A stretch of 64,000 bases of DNA from Aurantibacillus circumpalustris (GTDB lineage: Bacteria > Bacteroidota > Bacteroidia > B-17B0 > Aurantibacillaceae): contig NZ_CP121197.1 in the NCBI RefSeq assembly GCF_029625215.1, forward strand, positions 1,922,001-1,986,000. The letters run 5' to 3'. The notes below the pieces were generated by a model. It did not search any database, had not been told where the DNA came from, and was given only the letters and a program-made list of their open reading frames with translations. Numbering within the stretch: the stretch's first letter is position 1; every line of letters starts with the position of its first letter. Made by a program: the position numbers and the translations under genes. This document shows, piece by piece, positions 8,254-15,515 of the stretch.

Positions 8254-10113
8254 CTATTTTACTTTTTGATTTTGAAATAAATTTGTCGTAATTTCTTGAA
8301 CAATGTGATGAGCTGTAATTGGTAGTCCGTCGTAATTTAAAACGGAAATTAATTTATTAGGATCTATTTGTAGTTCAATACTGATTAAGCTTTTCATTTG
8401 AGCATCACGGTTTTGTTCAATAACAAATACTTTTTTATGAGACTTAATAAAATCTTCAACTGTTTTATTAAAAGGAAAAGAAGTAATACGGATTGCATCA
8501 ATTGATATACCTTGAGCCTTCATGTCATCCATAGCTTCTTCAACGGAGTAAGTAGATGTACCGAAAAACAAAACACCGTTTTCGGAGATATTTTTTTCTT
8601 GATAAAGTTCGGGTTTATGCACAAGTGATTTTGCCGTTTCCCACTTTTTCATTAAGCGATCCATGTTTTGTTTGTATTTATTTCCATCCTCCGTATACAC
8701 CGCGTATTCATCACGTGAAGTGCCTCGTGTAAAGTAAGAGCCTTTGGTTGGATGCGTTCCTGGATAAGTTCTGTAAGGAATCCCATCATTATCAACATCA
8801 TGATAACGACCAAATCGTTCAATCTTCTCTAGGTCTTCAGCAGACAATACTTTTCCTCTTTTGTATTTTCTTTTATCATCCCACTGTAAAGGTTGTGAAA
8901 CGTGATCGTTCATACCTAAATCAAGGTCTGTCATAATAATAATAGGGGTTTGTAATTCTTCAGCTAAATCAAAAGAATCCGCTGTCATATCAAAACATTC
9001 TTTTGGTGTTGAAGGAAACAATAAAATATGTTTTGTATCACCATGTGAAGCGTAAGCAGCTTCCATAATATCTGATTGCTGGGTACGTGTTGGCATACCG
9101 GTAGAAGGGCCCGTACGTTGAACATCAATTAATACTGCGGGTATTTCTGCAAAATAAGCCAACCCTAAAAATTCATTCATCAAAGAAACTCCAGGCCCAC
9201 TTGTTGCAGTGAAAGCACGTGCACCATTCCACCCCGCACCAATCACCATTCCAATGGCAGCAAGTTCGTCTTCAGCTTGAACAATTGCTACGTTTCGTTT
9301 GCCAGTTGTTTTATCAACTCGTAATGTTGCCGCATAATCCATAAACGCTTCAACTACAGAAGTAGACGGGGTAATTGGATACCAGGCTGCTACTGTTGCT
9401 CCTGCATATACGGCTCCTATTCCACAAGCAGAATTACCATCCATCAAAATAGAATCTTTTAAAATGTCCCTCCGTTCAACTCGAAGGTCTAAAGGAAATT
9501 TAAAATTTTTCTGAATGTAGTTTTCACCTAATTGTAAGGCTTTTATATTAGCGGGAATTAATTTTTCCTTGCCCTTAAATTGCTCGTCTAATAAATTTTC
9601 TAGTTCTTTAAAATCAATATTGAACAATGCCGCTAGTGCTCCAACGTAAATGATATTCTTAAATAATTGGCGCTGACGGGGATCTGTGTAATTCTCGTTA
9701 CACATATTCATCAACGGAACACCAATATAATTTATGTCTTCACGAATAAATTCCTGACCAAGTTTTTTCGAGCTATCATATAGTAAGTAACCCCCCGACC
9801 TTACAGATTCAACGTCTGCCTGCATGCTTTGTGGGTTTACAGCTACTAAAAGATCAATGCCTTCGCGCCTTCCTAAATAACCTTTCTCACTTACACGCAC
9901 TTCATACCAGGTTGGAAGACCTTGTATGTTGGAAGGGAAAATGTTTTTTGGCGTTACAGGAATTCCCATCCTGAAAATAGCTTTTGTAAATAAATGGTTT
10001 GCACTGGCTGAACCTGTACCATTCACATTAGCAAAACGCACTACGAAATTATTAATACCTGATTGGTTTACGGAACCGTCTTGCCCCTCGATTGATTTAG
10101 TGTTTAACGACAT
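8254..10113 (-). CDS. korA: 2-oxoacid:ferredoxin oxidoreductase, fused gamma-alpha subunit
   Basis: 619 residues. The gamma domain comes first (about 22-200, beginning FVVRFANVNGTGSASANHLF), followed by the alpha pyrimidine-binding domain with YPITPSTSVVEAF (245-257), VQAEDELAAIGMVIGA, TATSGPGVSLMNE and the RTGPSTGMPTRTQQSD loop that contacts the diphosphate. The C-terminal domain II (about 500-610) has FPFNKTVEDFI and IEQNRDAQM. The gamma-alpha fusion is the two-subunit form of the 2-oxoacid oxidoreductase family, so alpha and beta are enough for catalysis, with no separate delta ferredoxin. It overlaps the upstream flavoprotein gene by 17 bp and precedes korB by four bases, so the three are translated as a unit. 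Confidence 0.92.
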   Translation of the reverse strand: MSLNTKSIEGQDGSVNQSGINNFVVRFANVNGTGSASANHLFTKAIFRMGIPVTPKNIFPSNIQGLPTWYEVRVSEKGYLGRREGIDLLVAVNPQSMQADVESVRSGGYLLYDSSKKLGQEFIREDINYIGVPLMNMCNENYTDPRQRQLFKNIIYVGALAALFNIDFKELENLLDEQFKGKEKLIPANIKALQLGENYIQKNFKFPLDLRVERRDILKDSILMDGNSACGIGAVYAGATVAAWYPITPSTSVVEAFMDYAATLRVDKTTGKRNVAIVQAEDELAAIGMVIGAGWNGARAFTATSGPGVSLMNEFLGLAYFAEIPAVLIDVQRTGPSTGMPTRTQQSDIMEAAYASHGDTKHILLFPSTPKECFDMTADSFDLAEELQTPIIIMTDLDLGMNDHVSQPLQWDDKRKYKRGKVLSAEDLEKIERFGRYHDVDNDGIPYRTYPGTHPTKGSYFTRGTSRDEYAVYTEDGNKYKQNMDRLMKKWETAKSLVHKPELYQEKNISENGVLFFGTSTYSVEEAMDDMKAQGISIDAIRITSFPFNKTVEDFIKSHKKVFVIEQNRDAQMKSLISIELQIDPNKLISVLNYDGLPITAHHIVQEITTNLFQNQKVK

Positions 10114-11893
10114 TCGTTCCTCCCACTTTTGTTACATTATAGAAAAATTTTTGCATATCCCAGGCAGCAGTGGGACAGCGTTCTGCACATAAGCCGCAGT
10201 GTAAACAAACGTTTTCATCTTTTACCATTACCCGTTTAGTCGGTAATGTTCCTGAAACGTATAAATCTTGCGAAAGCTCTATGGACGGTGCTTTTAGTTT
10301 TGAACGCAAATCAGTTTCAGATTCTTCGTTCTCAACAAAAGTAATACATGCAGTAGGACAAACATCCATACAGGCATCACATTCAATACACTTTGTTTCA
10401 GTGAAAACGGTTTGAACATCACAATTTAAGCAGCGTTCAGCCTCATTGCATGCAGTATGCAAATCGAACCCAAGCTCAACTTCTTTTTTAATATTTTTAA
10501 GCGTGAGTTTTTTATCTGCTTGTGGCACGACATAGCGCGAATCGTTAGTTACTTCGGAATCATAACTCCATTCATGGATTCCCATCTTTTGGCTCACTAA
10601 ATTAACGTAAGGCGCTGGCCTTTCCGTTACTTGATCTTTTTGTTGACACATTAAGTGCATAGAAATTGCCGCCTGGTGCCCGTGGGCTACGGCAGTAATT
10701 ACATTTTTTGGTCCCCAAGCGGCATCACCGCCGAAAAATATTTTTGGATGCGTTGAAGCAAATGTTTTTTCATTCACGATAGGCATTCCCCATTCGTCAA
10801 AATCAACTCCAAGATCGCGCTCGATCCAAGGAAAACTATTTTCCTGACCAATTGCAATAAGCACATCATCGGCCTCTACAAAAACTTCTGCTTCTCCAGT
10901 TGGAACTAACTTACGTTTACCACCTTCATAAACTGCTTTTACTTTTTCAAAAATCATACCCTTTAATACACCATTTTCTACAACGTATGTTTTTGGAACA
11001 TGATTGTCCATGATAGGAATATCCTCATGTTGGGCATCTTCTTTTTCCCAAGGCGAGGCTTTCATTTCTGAAAACGGACTTCTAACTAAAACCTTTACCT
11101 GTTCTCCACCTAAGCGGCGAGCTGTGCGGCAGCAGTCCATAGCGGTATTTCCACCACCTAACACGATAACTTTTTTTCCGATTTTAGAAGTGTGTTCAAA
11201 GGCTACTGAACCAAGCCAATTTATTCCGATATGAATATTTGCTGCGCCTTCTTTTCTTCCGGGAAGTTCAAGATCTTTTCCCCGTGGTGCTCCAGTGCCA
11301 ACAAATACAGCGTCATACCCGCCGGATAAAATATCTTTTAAGCTTTTTACATAGTCGTTAAAGTGAGTATGAATGCCTAAATCTAAAATGTAATTTACTT
11401 CTTCATTTAAAACAGTTTCAGGTAACCGAAATGCAGGAATTTGACTTCTCATAAATCCGCCACCGAGTTTTTGCTGATCGTATAAATGTATTTCGTAACC
11501 TTCAGGGGCTAAATCCCTTGCCACTGTTAGTGAGGCAGGGCCCGCTCCTATGAGGGCAACTTTTTTTCCATTCGATTTAAATGGAGCCTGTGGCATCATT
11601 TTTTTTACATCGTCTTTATTATCTGCCGCAACACGTTTCAGTCTGCAAATGGCAACAGGTTCTTCTTCCTTTAAACGTCCTCTTCTACAAGCGGGTTCAC
11701 AAGGGCGATCACAGGTTCTTCCCAATACTCCTGGAAAAACATTAGAGTCCCAATTAATCATATAGGCTTCAGAAAATTTCCCTTCTGCAATTAAACGAAT
11801 GTACTGAGGTACGGGAGTGTGCGCTGGACAAGCATGTTGACAATCTACAACTTTGTGAAAGTACTCAGGGTCTTGAATATTGGTTGGTTTCAA
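10097..11893 (-). CDS. GltD-like FAD/NAD(P)H oxidoreductase with C-terminal 2[4Fe-4S] ferredoxin domain
   Basis: 598 residues. The N-terminal helical domain has cysteines 18, 22, 61, 65 and 69 (DCQHAC, TCDRPCEPAC), as in the Fe-S domain of glutamate synthase small subunit and dihydropyrimidine dehydrogenase. An FAD Rossmann motif (GAGPAS, 116-121) and an NAD(P) motif (GGGNTA, 246-251) follow, then the second FAD segment FFGGDAAWGP. The C-terminus adds two CxxCxxCxxxCP clusters (CIECDACMDVCP and CLHCGLCAERCP). No glutamate synthase large subunit is nearby. It leads the operon and overlaps korA by 17 bp. I infer that it moves electrons between NAD(P)H and the ferredoxin used by KorAB, perhaps through its own ferredoxin domain. 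Confidence 0.9.
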   Translation of the reverse strand: MKPTNIQDPEYFHKVVDCQHACPAHTPVPQYIRLIAEGKFSEAYMINWDSNVFPGVLGRTCDRPCEPACRRGRLKEEEPVAICRLKRVAADNKDDVKKMMPQAPFKSNGKKVALIGAGPASLTVARDLAPEGYEIHLYDQQKLGGGFMRSQIPAFRLPETVLNEEVNYILDLGIHTHFNDYVKSLKDILSGGYDAVFVGTGAPRGKDLELPGRKEGAANIHIGINWLGSVAFEHTSKIGKKVIVLGGGNTAMDCCRTARRLGGEQVKVLVRSPFSEMKASPWEKEDAQHEDIPIMDNHVPKTYVVENGVLKGMIFEKVKAVYEGGKRKLVPTGEAEVFVEADDVLIAIGQENSFPWIERDLGVDFDEWGMPIVNEKTFASTHPKIFFGGDAAWGPKNVITAVAHGHQAAISMHLMCQQKDQVTERPAPYVNLVSQKMGIHEWSYDSEVTNDSRYVVPQADKKLTLKNIKKEVELGFDLHTACNEAERCLNCDVQTVFTETKCIECDACMDVCPTACITFVENEESETDLRSKLKAPSIELSQDLYVSGTLPTKRVMVKDENVCLHCGLCAERCPTAAWDMQKFFYNVTKVGGTNVVKH

Positions 11894-12231
11894 ATTCTAA
11901 TAGTTTTAGATAAGTTTAAAAACAAATTACTAAATAAAGGTCGAACAATGCAATCAAAAATAGGATATTTTTATCAAAAACAAGCATTTCTTAAAATCTT
12001 ACCAAAATTCAAAAGTTTGAATGAAAAGGTGGTAAATTAACTCAAATTTCAATCCCAAATAACCAGCCACCTAAAAATTTTGCGAGAATTCATCTTTCCT
12101 AAAAGCAACTTCATCTACAAGTAGGTGCTATCAGTCTTATAATAAATTATTTTTTGGGGGAGATCTTCCAAAACCTAGTCTTAGTATAAATAACGTTCAT
12201 TAAAGTTCTAACAATTATAAAATGTTTAGAT
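11894..12231. other. Intergenic region between the kor operon and a secreted protein gene
   Basis: 338 bp between divergent genes. It contains the candidate kor promoter (11955-11983), a 30-codon plus-strand frame (11948-12040) that looks fortuitous, and a G-run (tttttgggggagatc, near 12150). I find no RNA gene and no clear promoter for the rightward gene. Confidence 0.6.
11955..11983 (-). promoter_or_regulatory. Candidate promoter for the kor operon
   Basis: On the minus strand TATTTTTG (11962-11955, 8/8 to TAnnTTTG) follows a TTG (11983-11981) after 18 bp. It would give a leader of about 55 nt before the start codon at 11893. Spacing is at the short end of the usual range. Confidence 0.4.
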
Positions 12232-12738
12232 ATGAAAAATTCAATAATTACTTATCTCCTAGGTTTTTTCTTTTTGATTACATGTTTTAAATCTATCGCA
12301 AATACGTATGATAATAGGGATAGTGCGTCCTGCTTACAAGTAGATGGAAAAATTACTAATGCAAATGAAGGTGAAGATGGTTTTTGCACAATTGAACTTA
12401 TGAGTTCAAATAGAGTTATTACATCAGCAATTTTAAAAGGCGGAAAAAAGACGTTTAAATTTTTACTTGGAAGGGATGTGACTTATACAATTAGAATTTC
12501 AAAACCAGGTTATCTGCCTCGTTTGGTATGCATAGACACTAAGATGGATCAAACAGAGGAAGAATTGTATAATTTTTCATTTGAAACAAAGCTTTTAAGT
12601 GAAAGAGAATCTACTAAACTAAATAAAGAATACCTCGATTTTCCAATCGCTCTAATTTATTACGATAACAAAAAGGATTGCTTTGTGTATGATAAGAGCT
12701 ATACGTCAAAAATTAAAAAAGAAATAGTTATGAAGTAG
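12232..12738 (+). CDS. Small secreted protein with a carboxypeptidase-regulatory-like fold
   Basis: 168 residues. The start has a Sec signal peptide (MKNSIITYLLGFFFLITCF, then cleavage near IAN-TYD). The mature part opens with a short beta-sandwich: LQVDGKITNANEG, then TIELMSSN and TYTIRISKPGYLPR, the pattern of peptidase-associated or CarboxypepD_reg-like domains that decorate Bacteroidota envelope proteins. The C-terminal third (FPIALIYYDNKKDCFVYDKSY) resembles the tail of small hypothetical proteins in this phylum. No sorting signal, lipobox or membrane span, so periplasmic or released. Its exact role is unknown. A strong hairpin terminator lies about 90 bp downstream. Confidence 0.72.
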   Translation: MKNSIITYLLGFFFLITCFKSIANTYDNRDSASCLQVDGKITNANEGEDGFCTIELMSSNRVITSAILKGGKKTFKFLLGRDVTYTIRISKPGYLPRLVCIDTKMDQTEEELYNFSFETKLLSERESTKLNKEYLDFPIALIYYDNKKDCFVYDKSYTSKIKKEIVMK

Positions 12739-12783
12739 AACTATAAGTTAGTTTTCTTCAGTAACACGGTTGTGTGTTGTGTA

Positions 12784-12823
12784 GATTGATCGCTTTAATC
12801 TTGGGGGGTTATTAAGATCAATC
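12784..12823. repeat. Inverted repeat flanking a G-run, upstream of the terminator
   Basis: GATTGATC at 12784-12791 and its perfect complement GATCAATC at 12816-12823 enclose 24 bases with a run of six G. The arms could form an extended stem just before the terminator hairpin at 12826. Confidence 0.5.
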
Positions 12824-12825
12824 GG

Positions 12826-12860
12826 AAAAAGCCCTTTTGGTAATGAGGGCTTTTTTTTAT
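12826..12860 (+). terminator. Rho-independent terminator after the small secreted protein
   Basis: Ten-base stem aaaaagccct / agggcttttt (12826-12835 and 12846-12855), ten-base loop, then a run of T on the plus strand. The A-tract on the 5' side lets it act in both directions, so it may also stop the leftward PorE-like gene. Confidence 0.88.
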
Positions 12861-12953
12861 TTAAATGCCGATTAGAAACAAGAGGCGATAGTTAGTTTTT
12901 TCACCCTTTCTCAGTTTACAATATTAGCATTGCAATAGTTGCAAATTATTTTC

Positions 12954-14981
12954 TTATTTAATTACCTTTTCCTCAACTAATTGATAAAGAAGTTTTCTCT
13001 CTCCCTTATAATTAGCCGTAATAAAAGCATCTGAAATTTTATTTTGCTGCACTATATGCAAGAGTTCTAATGCATCGTTGTAAGTTGTGAAACTACCCAT
13101 CGTAAATCGTGTGACGCCATCTTTGTCGAGATGCCTAATAATTTTAGGAAGACCAACAATGCCATTGTAATTAAAATTCTCGGAGAAAAGGAATGCCGCT
13201 ACCTGCACACTATATTTTAAATTATCTGTTACAACATTTCCCATCGAAAGCGCAAACGAATTTTTATCAAAATCATTAACTGTTCTGTTGATTTCTTCTG
13301 GGGTTGTGTTTTTGGTTTCAAAAGCCGTCTCATAAGCAGACGAATTAAATTCCGCAAAAACATTCAACACAATAAATGAATCTACATTTATTGTACTGAG
13401 TCTAATTATTTTTGGATTAAAAACATCCAAGGTTACAATTAAATCATATTCATCGCCAGAAGCTAAATTACTTAAGAATTTGCCAGTAATTTTGTTTGAA
13501 TTTATCTTAAACCTTACGTTTTTATTATTAAGTGTTGACCTTATTTCTATTTCCGCTTCGGTTGGTTTGCCGTTTAAGGTTACTAAACCTTCTACCTGCA
13601 ATAGAGTTACTGGTTTACCAGGTATACCTGGTTCTACTTTATAAACATCCTGACCACCATCTCCACCTTTTTTTTGTGAAGAGTAATAAGCCGTCTTTCC
13701 ATCAGCGGCAACAGTAAAATAATTGTCATCATTGGTTGTATTAATTGGTTGTCCCAAATTATATGGGCTTTGCCAATCTCCATTAATAAAGTCGCTTCTA
13801 AAAATATCATAACCACCTAAACTGTTTTTGTTATTTGAGGAGAAAAATAAAATTCTACTGTCAGAAGTGACAAATGGTGCATCTTCGTCGTACTTAGAGT
13901 TAATCTCAGGCCCAAGGTTTGTTATGTTGGCCCACATGTTATCTTTAATTCGTTCTGCATAATATAAATCTTTACCACCGTAACCACCTTTCCGTTCACT
14001 GGCAAAAATTATTTTTTCTTCGTTTGGAATGAAACAAGCAGACCCGTCCCATTCTGGACTATTCAGTTTAATTTGCAAAGTCGGTTTTGTCCACTTATCT
14101 CCATTTAATTCTGAAAGATAAAGATCCCCCTTTCCTTCACCTCGATTTCTATATACAAAAAGTTCAGTGGCATCGGCATTTAAGCTCACTGCGGCGTCAT
14201 GAGTGTTTGTGTTAAGTTCTCCAATACCTGTTGGGGTTGACCATAGCGTATCATTCAATTTTCGAGTTATAAAAATATCTTCGTAATATAATTCTATATC
14301 ATCTATATTACGAATTTTACTCCCTTTCACTTTTTGTTTTCCACCTTTTGAACCTGGACCCCTATAAGTATAAATCATTATTTCACCATTTGACGAAATA
14401 AGAGGACAATACTCATTAAACTTTGTGTTGATTGGCATACCTAAATTGCTAATCCTTACAAAACTTTTTTTCTCTTTCAAATCGAGTATATTCTGACAGT
14501 GTTGCAAACTCATATTAAGTTCATTTAAATACCTATCATTCTTTAAACCTTTATTTTGCTCAATTTCCAAAGCTTTATTAAAATAGAAAATTGCTGAATC
14601 TATGTTTTCGTTTTTAACAAACGCATAAGCTAAATTGTAATTATATCCATTTATTTCACTTTGTTTATCTCTTAAGGCAGTCAAAAAGACAAGTGATTTT
14701 TCTCTACTCTCGGGTTCGTGCGAGTAACAAATACCTTTGATATAATTGAGGTAAATTTGATTTTTATCGCTAATTGTCTCAAATAAATCTAACGCTTCTA
14801 TATATTGAGTTTGAAGAAATTTGATCTTACCTTCCTTAAGAAGCTTTAAGTCATCACTGTTTAGGCCTGTGCTTGCGCTTTCGAACAAAAATTCATCTGC
14901 CTGACCATTTATCCCAGTTATAAATATTAAAAAGAAAGAGAGAATAAAAAGAGTTTTTTTTGATGACTTAACTGATTTCAT
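12954..14981 (-). CDS. PorE-like TPR/PD40 propeller protein ending in a SPOR domain
   Basis: 675 residues with a signal peptide (SKKTLFILSFFLIFITGINGQ). Order of domains: TPR-like helices (about 40-160, SAIFYFNKALEIEQ); a WD40-like/PD40 propeller (about 175-455) with repeats such as IIFASERKGGYGGKDLYYAE and YYSSQKKGGDGGQDVYKVE; a carboxypeptidase-regulatory-like beta domain (about 460-545); and a C-terminal SPOR fold (about 595-675; YSVQVAAFLF, then FTMGSFTTYNDALELL). The first three match PorE, the T9SS component that bridges the outer-membrane complex and peptidoglycan, but PorE ends in an OmpA-like domain. SPOR domains bind denuded glycan strands, so this looks like a variant envelope anchor. 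A role in secretion or gliding is inference. The next gene to the right is a T9SS cargo. Confidence 0.85.
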   Translation of the reverse strand: MKSVKSSKKTLFILSFFLIFITGINGQADEFLFESASTGLNSDDLKLLKEGKIKFLQTQYIEALDLFETISDKNQIYLNYIKGICYSHEPESREKSLVFLTALRDKQSEINGYNYNLAYAFVKNENIDSAIFYFNKALEIEQNKGLKNDRYLNELNMSLQHCQNILDLKEKKSFVRISNLGMPINTKFNEYCPLISSNGEIMIYTYRGPGSKGGKQKVKGSKIRNIDDIELYYEDIFITRKLNDTLWSTPTGIGELNTNTHDAAVSLNADATELFVYRNRGEGKGDLYLSELNGDKWTKPTLQIKLNSPEWDGSACFIPNEEKIIFASERKGGYGGKDLYYAERIKDNMWANITNLGPEINSKYDEDAPFVTSDSRILFFSSNNKNSLGGYDIFRSDFINGDWQSPYNLGQPINTTNDDNYFTVAADGKTAYYSSQKKGGDGGQDVYKVEPGIPGKPVTLLQVEGLVTLNGKPTEAEIEIRSTLNNKNVRFKINSNKITGKFLSNLASGDEYDLIVTLDVFNPKIIRLSTINVDSFIVLNVFAEFNSSAYETAFETKNTTPEEINRTVNDFDKNSFALSMGNVVTDNLKYSVQVAAFLFSENFNYNGIVGLPKIIRHLDKDGVTRFTMGSFTTYNDALELLHIVQQNKISDAFITANYKGERKLLYQLVEEKVIK

Positions 14982-15515
14982 AAATAATTGATGTTAGGCA
15001 GGTTTTGCTTTTGCGCCTATGCAAATTTATTAGAAAAGCAAGTTAGAACTCAGTTAATCGGAATAACTTATTAAAAAAACATCGATGAATACCTGTTATT
15101 CGTCGATTAATGTTGAAAATTAACCTACAAATACTGAAAATGGCTATTTAGCCATGATAGTTTATCTTGTGAAATACTTTAACTAAATATGGGGAGTATA
15201 AGAGAATTTCAAATTGCAGTGCTTTAGAAACTTAGTCGGTTTTTCTGACAACAGAGTAATTTGATATTCAAAATCAGCTCGATAACGCGTAAAATGTCGA
15301 GACTTGCTATTTAGATTGTTTTTTCGGAAATTTTTATAGAATCAACGAAAACCCAGCTTCAAAAGTTGTTTTTGCATTATAAATCGTCTTGAATTATTAA
15401 AATGACCGTTTGAATGAGTGAATAACTTTGAAAATAGACCTAACTCATCTAATTTTACAATAGATACAAATCGTAATTTAAAGTGATATGTATTACTAAA
15501 CAAAAAACAACTAGC
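14982..15515. other. 534-bp intergenic region between divergent envelope genes
   Basis: Contains a candidate leftward -7 box TAAATTTG (minus strand, 15029-15022), a ten-base stem with one wobble pair (15082-15091 with 15097-15106, five-base loop), a seven-base perfect hairpin (atggcta/tagccat, 15140-15155) and a good rightward promoter at 15427-15457. No tRNA or convincing small ORF is seen. It may hold a long leader or a small RNA. Confidence 0.5.
15427..15457 (+). promoter_or_regulatory. Candidate promoter of the 1,713-residue adhesin gene
   Basis: TTTG (15427-15430), 19 bp, then TAATTTTA (15450-15457), seven of eight to TAnnTTTG with correct -33 spacing. Transcription would start near 15464, about 50 nt before the start codon at 15516. 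Confidence 0.55.

Noticed and set aside
11948-12040. A 30-codon plus-strand frame in the kor spacer.
   Set aside because: It overlaps the candidate leftward kor promoter and shows no signal peptide, domain or hydrophobic pattern.
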